Origin: Brevibacterium sp. 'Marine' | Lineage (GTDB): Bacteria; Actinomycetota; Actinomycetes; Actinomycetales; Brevibacteriaceae | Direction: 5' to 3' | DNA: 64,000 bases | Assembly (NCBI RefSeq): GCF_012844365.1 | Contig: NZ_CP051626.1 | Location: forward strand, 186,001-250,000 | Part shown: one piece after another, positions 6,833 to 14,475 of the stretch | How the letters are laid out: every line of letters begins with the position of its first letter | Numbering within the stretch: the first letter of the stretch is position 1 | The notes under the pieces: generated by a model | The model's database searches: none | Told to the model about the DNA's origin: nothing | The model's input: only the letters and a program-made list of their open reading frames with translations | Program-made: the position numbers and the translations under genes

Positions 6833-8074
6833 ATGCCAGAAATATCAAGTCCGTCCGCAGCAGCCCGGCTGCCACTGCTGATCTACGTCCTCGCCGCAGG
6901 GGTGTTCCTCATGGGCACCACCGAGTTCATTGTCGCCGGCATCCTCCCTGAAATCGCCGTAAGCATCGGCGTTCCCGTCGCAGACACCGGACTGATGATC
7001 ACCGTGTTCGCCATCGGGATGATCGTCGGTACCCCTCTGATGGCGATCGCGACGCTGAAGATGCAGCGTCGTCTTGCGCTCTCCGTCTCCCTGGTGGTTT
7101 TCGCGATCGGCCACGCCGTCGTCGCGCTGAGCGACGCCTTCCCGCTCATCCTCGGCATGCGGTTCGTCACTGCGCTGGCCACCGGCGCATTCTGGGCCGT
7201 CGCCGCCGTCGTCGCTGCTCAAACAGTCGGACCGCGGCAGAGCTCCCGCGCGCTCGGCATCGTGCTCGGCGGTGGAATGCTCGCTAACGTCGTCGGCGTT
7301 CCGCTCGGTGCATTCGCCGGCCAGGCCATCGGCTGGCGTGGACCTTTCTGGGCGTTGGCCGTCCTCGCGCTGATTGCCGTTGTGCCGATCCTCAAACAGG
7401 TGCCACTTGAGTCCGACCACGCTTCGACACCGTCGGTGCGGCGGGAGATCGCCGGACTGGCCGACGTACGGATCTGGCTCGTCCTTGGCAGCGCGGCTAT
7501 TGTCTGCGGCTCCTCGCTGGCCGCCTACAGCTTCATCTCCCCGCTGCTCACCGTGAACACCGGCATGGTCGCCTCCGCAGTGCCGCTGGTGCTGCTCGCC
7601 TACGGGCTCGGCGCTCTGATCGGCTCCAACCTCGGCGGACGCCTCGGCACCCACCGACCCTACGGCGTACTGTTCACTGCTGCTGCGGCTACCTTTCTGG
7701 TGCTGGTGGGCCTGGCGCTGTTCTCCCACTCACCGATCACGACCGTGGCGCTGATCTTCCTGCTCGGCCTGTTCGGCATGTCGACCAACCCGATCCTCAT
7801 CGGCAAGGCCGTCGGCTATGCCGACCAGGCACCAACCCTGGCCTCGGCGCTGGCCACCTCATCGTTCAACGTCGGCACCGCCGTCGGTTCCTGGATCGCC
7901 GGGTTCGCCTTCGAATCTGCGCTCGGTGCGACCGGACCGGTCGCCGTGGGGGCAGTCATCGCAGCCCTCTACTTCCTGCCGCTCAGCATCCTGGTCGTCA
8001 AGGACCGCCGCACCGAGCAGGAAGTCGGCACAGTCGCGCGGTTGAGAACCGAGCCCGCGTCGGTGGACGGCTGA
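6833..8074 (+). CDS. MFS efflux transporter, DHA1/Cml-AraJ type
   Basis: This 413-residue protein has about 12 membrane segments. The first reads LLIYVLAAGVFLMGTTEFIV followed by AGILPEIA, the TEF-containing signature of Cml/AraJ/YdhP-type drug and sugar efflux permeases. GMRFVTALATGAFWAV and GGGMLANVVGVPLGAF are typical of the same subgroup. It should export small hydrophobic drugs or sugars using the proton gradient; the substrate is unknown. The start at ATG 6833 keeps family length; an in-frame ATG at 6755 would add 26 poorly conserved residues, and neither has a strong ribosome site. It is divergent from the SDR pair and shares a control region with it. Confidence 0.87.
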   Translation: MPEISSPSAAARLPLLIYVLAAGVFLMGTTEFIVAGILPEIAVSIGVPVADTGLMITVFAIGMIVGTPLMAIATLKMQRRLALSVSLVVFAIGHAVVALSDAFPLILGMRFVTALATGAFWAVAAVVAAQTVGPRQSSRALGIVLGGGMLANVVGVPLGAFAGQAIGWRGPFWALAVLALIAVVPILKQVPLESDHASTPSVRREIAGLADVRIWLVLGSAAIVCGSSLAAYSFISPLLTVNTGMVASAVPLVLLAYGLGALIGSNLGGRLGTHRPYGVLFTAAAATFLVLVGLALFSHSPITTVALIFLLGLFGMSTNPILIGKAVGYADQAPTLASALATSSFNVGTAVGSWIAGFAFESALGATGPVAVGAVIAALYFLPLSILVVKDRRTEQEVGTVARLRTEPASVDG

Positions 8075-8095
8075 GGGACACAGCCGGAACATAGG

Positions 8096-8137
8096 GACGC
8101 CCAGGCCGTCTCAGCGGGGGTCCGGGCGTCGTCTTAT
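8096..8137 (+). terminator. Stem-loop after the MFS gene
   Basis: GACGCCC (8096-8102) pairs with GGGCGTC (8124-8130), followed by a T-rich stretch (GTCTTATTCT). It lies between convergent genes and is a plausible terminator for the MFS gene. The inner part of the stem is imperfect. Confidence 0.5.
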
Positions 8138-8156
8138 TCTGCCAAGCTGCGAGGGC

Positions 8157-8510
8157 TCACCCGGCCGCGGCGAACGCAATCCGGGTTCCGTCGGGCAGCG
8201 CACGGAGCTGTTCGACCGGCAGATCTATGCGGCCGATCCGTACCAGCCCGGGCCAGCGGCCGGGACTGGCGTAGTAGAGGACCAATGATGATTCCGGTGC
8301 GTAGCAGCCGATCTCGCCCGGTTTCGGTTCGTCGGAACGCGGCACTGCGGAAACGTCCAGGGGGCGCGGCAGCCGAGACAACGTCTCGTGGTCATGGAAG
8401 TCGTCGAAGTCCGCCTCCATTGGAAGCAGCTCGGCGATCTGGTCGGCGACCGGGTTGTCGTACAGCTCGTCGGAGACCTGGTCGTCGCCGATGTTCAGGG
8501 TGATCTTCAT
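8157..8510 (-). CDS. Cyclophilin-like-fold protein
   Basis: This 117-residue cytoplasmic protein begins MKITLNIGDDQVSDELYDNP and continues VADQIAELLPMEADFDDFHD, then TLSRLPRPLD, EIGCYAPESSLVLYYASPG and RIGRIDLPVEQLRALPDG. This is the same order of motifs as the C-terminal domain of the lipoprotein at 4501-5061, without signal or linker. The family has a cyclophilin-like barrel but lacks defined catalytic residues. Its ATG (8510) overlaps the stop of the MmyB-type pseudogene, so the two probably formed an operon before the regulator decayed. Confidence 0.8.
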   Translation of the reverse strand: MKITLNIGDDQVSDELYDNPVADQIAELLPMEADFDDFHDHETLSRLPRPLDVSAVPRSDEPKPGEIGCYAPESSLVLYYASPGRWPGLVRIGRIDLPVEQLRALPDGTRIAFAAAG

Positions 8511-8787
8511 GATTCCGGGGGCTCCTTGAAACCGGAGCCGTGGTGGCGCACGTCGTGGGCACTCCAGAGCTGGCGGAAGTCCTCGCTGCGGGTGGAAAGC
8601 TCTCTGGTTGGCCGGGCATGTCATAAGCATCCTTGTAGAAAGCCCGGCCGAGTGCGTTGGCCGCGACCTCGGTGCGGCGCAGCTCGTGCACCCGTCAGTT
8701 CTTGCCCGCAGGCAGGCCGACATCTTTCGGGCTGACCTTCGCCCGTCGAGAGGTCAGGAATTCGCGCACTTCCGCCCTGTGGTCCAT
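8507..8787 (-). pseudogene. MmyB-type HTH transcriptional regulator, degraded
   Basis: Read leftward from ATG 8787, the frame gives MDHRAEVREFLTSRRAKVSP and KDVGLPAGKN, then TGA, then RVHELRRTEVA. This matches the N-terminal helix-turn-helix of MmyB-like actinobacterial regulators (typically RRVPGLRREEVA). It passes directly into ANALGRAFYKDAYDMPGQPES, which belongs to the C-terminal ligand-binding domain, so about 90 residues are missing. After a frame change it resumes as LSTRSEDFRQLWSAHDVRHH and GSGFKEPPES, then TGA, again with missing sequence before and after. The lesions are thus one nonsense codon, at least two internal deletions, one frameshift and a truncated end. The TGA overlaps the ATG of the cyclophilin-like gene. 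Confidence 0.8.
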
Positions 8788-8832
8788 GTAGCCCACGACA
8801 GGCCGAGACAGCCCCGACGAGCGAGACCTCCG

Positions 8833-8845
8833 CAGTACCCCCTTG
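8833..8845 (-). promoter_or_regulatory. Second copy of the CAGTACCCCC motif upstream of the MmyB pseudogene
   Basis: CAGTACCCCCTTG at 8833-8845 repeats the motif at 6706-6719. In the leftward orientation both read CAAGGGGG(G)TACTG followed by a purine-rich stretch. It lies 46-58 bp upstream of the pseudogene start, where an autoregulatory operator or promoter element would be expected. The rest of 8788-9003 holds no gene I recognise. Confidence 0.4.
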
Positions 8846-9003
8846 ACGTCGAGCCCAGCCGCTGCCGGTCCGGGCAGAATTCCCGACGAAGCATTCTCGT
8901 TTCGCTACAGGGCCCTGCAATGAATGGGGAAATCTCACAAGGCGTAGATTGGAGACAGACGAGAACTCGTGGCACGCGGGTGACGGCGAGCAGAAGGAGC
9001 CCC

Positions 9004-10203
9004 ATGACCAGCCCAGATTTCCGCACCGAAGCTCAGGGCCACCTCGGCGATCTCATTTCCCTGCGACGGAAGCTGCACGCGAATCCCGAACTCGGGTTCG
9101 ACCTCCCCTTCACGCAGCGCACGGTGCTCGATGAGCTCGCCGGACTGGGGCTCGAGATCGCTACGGGCCGGTCGCTCACCTCGGTGGTGGCCGTCCTCAA
9201 GGGCGGCAAACCCGGGCCCGCGGTGCTGCTGCGCGGGGATATGGACGCGCTGCCGGTCGTCGAGGACACCGGCCTCGACTTCGCATCGACAAACGGGAAC
9301 ATGCATGCGTGCGGTCACGATCTGCACACGGCCGGCCTCGTCGGCGCCGCCCGCCTGCTCGCCGCTCACCGCGAGGAGATCCCCGGATCGATCATCTTCA
9401 TGTTCCAGCCGGCTGAGGAGGTCGAGGGCGGGGCCGAGCCGATGATCGCCGAAGGCGTGCTCGAGGCCGCCGGAGTCCCGGTCGTCGCGGCCTATGGCAT
9501 CCACGTCGAAGCCGATGTGCGGGGCCGCTTCACGACGAAGGGCGGGCCGCTCATGGCCGGGTTCGCCGATCTCACCCTGACCATCCACGGGGCCGGCGGA
9601 CACAGCAGCCAACCGCAGGCGACCCGCGACCCCGTGCCGGCGCTCGCCGAGGTGGTGCTGGCCCTGAATACGATGACCGGCAGGTCATTCGACATCTTCG
9701 ACCCCGTCGTCGTCTCGGTCACCCAGCTCGAAGCCGCGCAGGCCAGCAACGTCATCCCGGACTCGGCGAAGCTCACCGCCTCCATCCGGTTCCTCTCCGC
9801 CGAGTCTCTGGCACTGCTGCAGGAGCGGGTGACGGAGATCGGTGAGAACATCGCCCGGGCGCATCGCTGCACCGCCGAGGTCGACTTCCAGGTGGGATTC
9901 CCCGTGACCGTGAACAACCCGGACGAGTCGGCGATCGTGCTCGAGCAGTTGGGCTCGGTCTTCGGGGCCGAGCGGGTCGTCGAGATGGACAATCCCAGGA
10001 TGGGGTCGGAGGACTTCTCCTTTGTGCTCCAGAAGGTGCCGGGCACATTCGTCTTCCTCGGTGCGACACCCGAAGGCATCGACCCGGACGCCGAGACGAA
10101 CCATTCGCCCAGGGTGGTCTTCGACGACGGTCTGCTCGGCGATCAGGCCGCGGCGCTCGCCCACCTGGCGTTTGCGCGGCTGGAAGATGAGGAACGGGGC
10201 TGA
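9004..10203 (+). CDS. M20 family amidohydrolase (hippurate hydrolase/IAA-amino acid hydrolase type)
   Basis: This 399-residue enzyme has the M20D layout: RRKLHANPELGFDLPFTQRT, the first metal motif HACGHDLHTAG in the strand after LLRGDMDALPV, FQPAEEVEGGAEPMI with the catalytic Glu and Glu ligand, GIHVEADVRGRF with a His ligand, and a dimerisation domain starting TIHGAGGHSSQPQATRDPV. The C-terminal metal ligand is in MGSEDFSFVLQKVPG. It should remove the acyl group from an N-acyl amino acid or similar amide in the cytosol. The ATG at 9004 follows AGAAGGAG; the frame is open upstream but without conserved sequence. It is monocistronic and convergent with the BCCT gene. Confidence 0.92.
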   Translation: MTSPDFRTEAQGHLGDLISLRRKLHANPELGFDLPFTQRTVLDELAGLGLEIATGRSLTSVVAVLKGGKPGPAVLLRGDMDALPVVEDTGLDFASTNGNMHACGHDLHTAGLVGAARLLAAHREEIPGSIIFMFQPAEEVEGGAEPMIAEGVLEAAGVPVVAAYGIHVEADVRGRFTTKGGPLMAGFADLTLTIHGAGGHSSQPQATRDPVPALAEVVLALNTMTGRSFDIFDPVVVSVTQLEAAQASNVIPDSAKLTASIRFLSAESLALLQERVTEIGENIARAHRCTAEVDFQVGFPVTVNNPDESAIVLEQLGSVFGAERVVEMDNPRMGSEDFSFVLQKVPGTFVFLGATPEGIDPDAETNHSPRVVFDDGLLGDQAAALAHLAFARLEDEERG

Positions 10204-10227
10204 AGGCCGGCTGTGGACGCAAAAATA

Positions 10228-10275
10228 GGTCGTAACCGGATACTTTCATGGCCTCCTGAGCATCCGGTTACGACC
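10228..10275. terminator. Perfect 14-bp hairpin, first copy of a dispersed stem-loop
   Basis: GGTCGTAACCGGAT (10228-10241) and ATCCGGTTACGACC (10262-10275) are perfectly complementary around a 20-base loop, between the convergent M20 and BCCT genes. A bidirectional terminator is likely. The arm sequence and the preceding GGACGCAAA recur at 21613-21676. Confidence 0.65.
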
Positions 10276-10332
10276 ATTTCTCGATGTCGCGGGGCCATCG
10301 CGACGTTGTGACGCTAAGTCCCGGCCAGCAAT

Positions 10333-11943
10333 TCAGAGCCCGAGGACTCGACGCTCTCGGGCGATCTCTTCAACTATCTGAGGGTCATTGCGTAGTTCTT
10401 TGATCAATGCAATTCCGAGAACGATGACGATGACTGTGAACGGCACTGCTGAAAGCATCGCTGCTTGTTGCAGCGCTTGAAGGCCGCCGAGCAGAAGCAG
10501 CACGATGGCGCAAGCCCCGGTGAGAATTCCCCAAGTAGCGACTACTGGTCGACGAGGCTCGAACGATCCTCGAGATGAGAGTGAACTTAGGACGAACGTA
10601 TTCGAGTCGGCAGAGGAGACGAAGAACAAAATGACCATCAGAATTGTGAATATCGAAGACAACAGCGGAATCGGCAGCTGATCGAGAAGGCTGAAGAAAG
10701 CGGTATCCAGATTGTCCTGAGTCGCTTTTCCGATTGCAGCTCCGTCCATGTCGAGTTTGATCGCCGAGCCCCCCATGATGGTGAACCAAAGGAAAAATAC
10801 CGCGCTCGGAACAAGGAGGACACCGGCAACGAACTGGCGGATTGTGCGGCCTTTTGAGATCTTGGCCAGGAAGATGCCGACGAAGGCGCTCCATGATAAC
10901 CACCAAGCCATCATGAAGTATGTCCAGCCGAGCATCCACTCGCTGTCTTCAGCACTGGACGGGGTCATGAAACTGAGTTGCAGAAAATCACCCGCAAATG
11001 AACCGACCGACCGAACGAACAGATTGGACACGAAGCCGCTTGGACCAGCGATGAAGACAAACAGCCCTAGTACCGTTGCCATAGTTAATGTGATCTGAGA
11101 GATGTATTTGATTCCCCGGCTTACACCCGTCAGTGCTGACCCGGTGAAGAGCAGCGTCAGCACTGCGATCACAATGATCTGCAACACGACTGTGGAGTCG
11201 ACGCCGAAAACAGCGTGGAGTCCTTCTCCGATTTGCGACGCGCCAAGTCCGAGTGATGTCGTTGTGCCGAACAGAGTTGCGATGATCGTGAGGATGTCGA
11301 TGAAATTTCCCACCCAACCATCGACGAAACGACCGAGGACTGGGCGCAGCATAGTGGAGACAAGGGCTGGCCGGCCCTTGCGATGAGTCGAGTAGCCGAT
11401 GGCCAGGCCGAATACACCGAAGATAGCCCAGGCTTGGAACCCCCAGTCAAGATAAGAGAACTGCATTGCTCGGATCGCTGCATTCATCGTTTCAGGCTCT
11501 GCCAAACTGTGAGGCGGAATCAGGAAGTGCGACATCGGCTCGGCGACGCCATAGCTGACGAGGCCGATTCCCATGACAGCCGCGAGGATCATGGCCAGCC
11601 ACGAGGTCGTGCTGTATTCGGGCCGAGAGTCTTCAGAACCCAGCCGAATGCGACCGAACCGACTTGCCGCGAACCAGATGAGCATGATGATTGCTGCAAA
11701 CGGAACGACCAAATAGATCCAACCGATTCCCGAAGAGACAGAGTTCATTGCAGAGGACATGGTGGCGCCGAGGGACTCAGGCGAAAATGCGGCCCACAGG
11801 ACGAACGCAATCACAAACCCAACCGACCACAGGAAGACTCTTCCAATCGAACGAGTCGGGCGGCCGCCGTTGTTCTGTGCAGTGTCGCCCTTGAGGTGCG
11901 ACGAATCGTCTGGTTGCATCTCTTGGTCTTCTAACATTGACAT
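10333..11943 (-). CDS. BCCT family betaine/choline/carnitine transporter
   Basis: This 536-residue protein has 12 predicted membrane segments and the BCCT hallmarks MGIGLVSYGVAEPMSHFL, LDWGFQAWAIFGVFGLAIGY, and GWTYFMMAWWLSWSAFVGIF followed by LAKISKGRTIRQFV, where WWxSW forms the aromatic substrate box. It should import a quaternary ammonium compound with Na+ or H+. Clustered starts occur at TTG 11955 and ATGs 11946, 11943 and 11937; GGAG at 11950-11953 best serves 11943. It lies 156 bp downstream of the flavin reductase on the same strand. This pairs a betaine carrier with the ring-opening enzymes and suggests that their substrate is a betaine. Confidence 0.92.
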   Translation of the reverse strand: MSMLEDQEMQPDDSSHLKGDTAQNNGGRPTRSIGRVFLWSVGFVIAFVLWAAFSPESLGATMSSAMNSVSSGIGWIYLVVPFAAIIMLIWFAASRFGRIRLGSEDSRPEYSTTSWLAMILAAVMGIGLVSYGVAEPMSHFLIPPHSLAEPETMNAAIRAMQFSYLDWGFQAWAIFGVFGLAIGYSTHRKGRPALVSTMLRPVLGRFVDGWVGNFIDILTIIATLFGTTTSLGLGASQIGEGLHAVFGVDSTVVLQIIVIAVLTLLFTGSALTGVSRGIKYISQITLTMATVLGLFVFIAGPSGFVSNLFVRSVGSFAGDFLQLSFMTPSSAEDSEWMLGWTYFMMAWWLSWSAFVGIFLAKISKGRTIRQFVAGVLLVPSAVFFLWFTIMGGSAIKLDMDGAAIGKATQDNLDTAFFSLLDQLPIPLLSSIFTILMVILFFVSSADSNTFVLSSLSSRGSFEPRRPVVATWGILTGACAIVLLLLGGLQALQQAAMLSAVPFTVIVIVLGIALIKELRNDPQIVEEIARERRVLGL

Positions 11944-12099
11944 CATTGTCTCCAAATGTGGGTGGGCGCCCCTTGAGGCAGCAGACAGGGAACTGCGGGC
12001 AGAAATTCTTATTCGGCCGAAGGTGGGTATGTGGTCGAAATCGATGGAAATGACAGAGAACGAGGCTCTGCGAACAAGGATGCTCGACGAGCCAGCTGG

Positions 12100-13059
12100 T
12101 TAGAGGGCGGTGAGGTCTTCACTGTCGAAGAATCGACCCGCCTTGTAGATCATCGGTTCGTCCTCGGTTGCTTCGGCGCTGCGGACGCGGCCGATGAAGA
12201 TTGTGTGAGTCAATGCCTGGAAGCGTTCCTTGATCTCGACTTCGATCGATGCGGCGGAGCCGTCGATGAGCGGAGAGCCGCCGACACCCTTGTGCCAGTC
12301 GAGTTCGGCGAACTTGTCCGCGCCTTTAGCAGCGAAGGTGCCGATGGTGTCTCGCTGATTCCGGCTCATGATGTTGATTCCCATATGGGTTGAGCGGAAC
12401 AGTGCGGGGTAAGTCGATGAAGTCTTCTGCACGCAGACAAGCACGAGCGGTGGGTCGAGGGACACTGAGTTGTAGGAGTTGACCGCGAGGCCCCGTGGCT
12501 TACCGTCTTCATCAGTCGTGGTGACGACGGTGACACCGGTGACGAACTGACGGTTGAAGGCCTTGAGGGCATCGGCCGAGGGCTCTCCGGAGAGGTCATC
12601 GGTGACGACTTCGGGTTGAGCCTCGAATGCCGAGGACAGGGACTTCAGGCCCAGATCAGCCAGGAGCTCGTGGGCATCCCAGGTGACCTCTTCGCGAGCG
12701 ATCCGGCCCGCTTCGAGGCGGATCAGATTAGAACCGTGTGTCGTCACCGGCTGCCCTGTGGGCGGAACGTCGTTGAGCGGCTGCGTGAACGTGCCCTTCG
12801 AGTGCCAGTAGATCGCGCCCTGGTCGCCTTCGATGAGAATGTGGTCGATCGTCGTCGTGAGGTCGGGGAAGGCGGAGCGGATCTCGTTGATCTCGGCTTT
12901 GGTCTCTTCGGCGGTCATGGTCCGACCAGAGTTGGCTGACACTCGCTGGTAGTCGTCGGTGAAGAGCGAAGCGAGCGCTTCGGTGCGCCCATTGTCCCAG
13001 GCCTCGTGCCATACTGCGCGGATTTCTGTCTTGAGCTGTTCAATCGTGATCTGTTGCAT
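12100..13059 (-). CDS. Flavin reductase with N-terminal SnoaL-like domain (two-component monooxygenase partner)
   Basis: The 319-residue protein has two parts. Residues 1 to about 145 have a SnoaL/NTF2-like fold pattern (IRAVWHEAWDNGRTEALASL, FPDLTTTIDHILIEGDQGAI, GSNLIRLEAGRIAREEVTWD). Residues about 170-319 are a flavin reductase-like FMN-binding domain: FNRQFVTGVTVVTTTDEDGK, GLAVNSYNSVSLDPPLVLVC, INIMSRNQRD, and THTIFIGRVRSAEATEDEP. It should supply reduced flavin to the luciferase-like monooxygenase at 17023-18069, as TgnA does for TgnB in trigonelline degradation. The fused SnoaL domain is unusual and might bind an intermediate. It is divergent from the AA_synth operon; ATG 13059 is preferred. 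Confidence 0.85.
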   Translation of the reverse strand: MQQITIEQLKTEIRAVWHEAWDNGRTEALASLFTDDYQRVSANSGRTMTAEETKAEINEIRSAFPDLTTTIDHILIEGDQGAIYWHSKGTFTQPLNDVPPTGQPVTTHGSNLIRLEAGRIAREEVTWDAHELLADLGLKSLSSAFEAQPEVVTDDLSGEPSADALKAFNRQFVTGVTVVTTTDEDGKPRGLAVNSYNSVSLDPPLVLVCVQKTSSTYPALFRSTHMGINIMSRNQRDTIGTFAAKGADKFAELDWHKGVGGSPLIDGSAASIEVEIKERFQALTHTIFIGRVRSAEATEDEPMIYKAGRFFDSEDLTAL

Positions 13060-13151
13060 GCTAGATAGCGTAGGTAGACTGTGATGCATTCGTCAATAGG
13101 CCGAGAAAAACTCGTAAAACACGCAATCTAAGTGAGTTGTTGACATGCTTC

Positions 13152-13184
13152 GATGCATGCAAGTAAATTTCTTGTATGCAACAA
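13152..13184. promoter_or_regulatory. GntR-type operator pair upstream of the ring-opening operon
   Basis: GATGCATGCAAG (13152-13163) and TTGTATGCAACAAA (13172-13185) lie about 20 bp apart in the 142-bp divergent region, just before the first gene of the rightward operon. The second string is identical to the one at 45001-45014, and the first resembles the site before the GntR gene at 21324-21334. TTGTnTGCAA-like palindromes are typical of FCD-type GntR regulators. Confidence 0.6.
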
Positions 13185-13201
13185 ACTCGAGAGAAGGACG
13201 C

Positions 13202-13912
13202 ATGACAACCACCCCGACACGGCTACAGGAGCCGGGCCTCGGAGCACAGAAGCCCGGCCTCGCTCGATCGGCTGATTTCGATGAGCTGCCGGCTGATTTC
13301 GATGAGCTCGCCTGGCGTCTCGGTGTCCGATCGATCACCGTGCAGCGTGAAGAGATCATCGCCGACGGCGGAGCCGCGCCGGATGCCCCATTGACGCAGG
13401 CAGCCGCCATCGCTGTGCTCGCCAATCCCTGGGTGGGCACGGGTACGCAGACCGATCTGGCGCCGGCTGCCGAACAGGTCGCACCGGTGCTCGCAAAAGT
13501 GCTCACCGACAGGCTGCTCGACACGCTCGGGGCGGCCTCTGCGATCGAGGCCTTCGGCAAGGGTGCCGTCGTCGGTGTCGATGGAGAACTTGAGCACGCC
13601 GGGGCTCTTATCCATACTCCGTATTTCGGCAATATCATGCGAGAGATGCTTGAAGGCACTTCTGTTCTCTGCTTCGCCGATGGTCGATCGGGCCCCTCGG
13701 CGTCGATCAGGGTGCCGATGTGGCACAAGACCCACGCCACTTCGCGAGACCACTATCAGACCATCGACCTGCGACTCACAGATGCTCCGAAGGCGGACGA
13801 ACTCTGTGTGATCGCGGCGGCATCAACAGGGCCAAGGCCCTTCGCCCGCATCGGCGACCGTCGCACCGACGGTGCTGTGACCACCGAAATTCTGAAAGGA
13901 CTGACGAAATGA
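13202..13912 (+). CDS. AA_synth (PF06684-type) family protein, long paralog
   Basis: This 236-residue protein belongs to the family named amino acid synthesis, whose biochemistry is essentially unknown to me. The body runs VRSITVQREEIIADGG, VLANPWVGTGTQTDL, AIEAFGKGAVVGVDGELEHA and GALIHTPYFGNIMRE, ending with ELCVIAAASTGPRPFARIGD. It parallels its neighbour (183 residues) except for an extra N-terminus of about 40 residues. That extension contains DFDELPADFDEL, made by a 21-bp tandem duplication (13269-13310). The ATG follows GAGAAGGA. It is first in the operon and its TGA overlaps the next ATG. A hydrolytic or isomerising step on the ring-opened product is conceivable but unsupported by motif. 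Confidence 0.78.
   Translation: MTTTPTRLQEPGLGAQKPGLARSADFDELPADFDELAWRLGVRSITVQREEIIADGGAAPDAPLTQAAAIAVLANPWVGTGTQTDLAPAAEQVAPVLAKVLTDRLLDTLGAASAIEAFGKGAVVGVDGELEHAGALIHTPYFGNIMREMLEGTSVLCFADGRSGPSASIRVPMWHKTHATSRDHYQTIDLRLTDAPKADELCVIAAASTGPRPFARIGDRRTDGAVTTEILKGLTK
13269..13310. repeat. 21-bp tandem duplication inside the first AA_synth gene
   Basis: CGGCTGATTTCGATGAGCT plus two bases occurs twice in direct succession (13269-13289 and 13290-13310) and encodes the repeated DFDEL. Near identity of the copies suggests a recent slippage event that kept the frame. Confidence 0.85.
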
Positions 13913-14460
13913 ATATTCGCAAGATCACGACGGTGACCGAAGAGATCCTGGCCGAAGGCGGACGGCGAACCGACCCCGTCATCACTGTGGCTGCCGTGGC
14001 GGCAGTCATCGAGAACCCTTGGCATGGGCAGGGCTTCGTTGACGACCTCGGCCCGGGAATCGACGCGACGGCGAGCAAGCTCGGCGCTCTCCTCGCGCCA
14101 CGGGTCATGGAAGCTCTGGGCGGCACGCTCGAGGCCTACGGCAAGGCCGCGATCGTCGGACTCTCGGGAGAGATCGAGCATGGCTCGGCCCTCATCCACA
14201 CCCTCAAATTCGGCAACCACTTCCGCGACGCCGCGCAGGCCTCGACTCTCCTGCCGGCTGTGGAGAAGCGTGGGGAGGCCGGGGTCGTTTTCGACATCCC
14301 CCTCAAGCACTTCACCGACGCGACGATCCGCTCCCACCACCAGACCTTCGAATGGCGGGTCGCTGATGCTCCGCACCCCGGCGAGATCCTCATCGCACTC
14401 GCGGGTTCCACCGGTGGGCGCCCGCAGCAGCGGCTCGCTTCGCTCTCGACCGAGCAGTAG
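13909..14460 (+). CDS. AA_synth (PF06684-type) family protein, short paralog
   Basis: This 183-residue protein is close to the normal length of the family. It shares with the preceding gene the order EEILAEGGRR, AVIENPWHGQG, TLEAYGKAAIVGLSGEIEHG and SALIHTLKFGNHFRD, then HHQTFEWRVADAPHPGE and IALAGSTGGRPQQRL. The conserved Gly-x-GE-x-EH and ALIHTxxFGNxxR blocks probably line a shared pocket. The start ATG overlaps the previous stop (ATGA at 13909-13912), so the two products are made together and may form a hetero-oligomer. Function in the pathway is unknown. Confidence 0.8.
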   Translation: MNIRKITTVTEEILAEGGRRTDPVITVAAVAAVIENPWHGQGFVDDLGPGIDATASKLGALLAPRVMEALGGTLEAYGKAAIVGLSGEIEHGSALIHTLKFGNHFRDAAQASTLLPAVEKRGEAGVVFDIPLKHFTDATIRSHHQTFEWRVADAPHPGEILIALAGSTGGRPQQRLASLSTEQ

Positions 14461-14475
14461 GAAACGAGACGGACG

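Noticed and set aside
4501..8510. Calling the two cyclophilin-like proteins peptidyl-prolyl isomerases
   Set aside because: They belong to a cyclophilin-like-fold family without the catalytic Arg/Phe/His set of true cyclophilins, so fold similarity does not support that activity.
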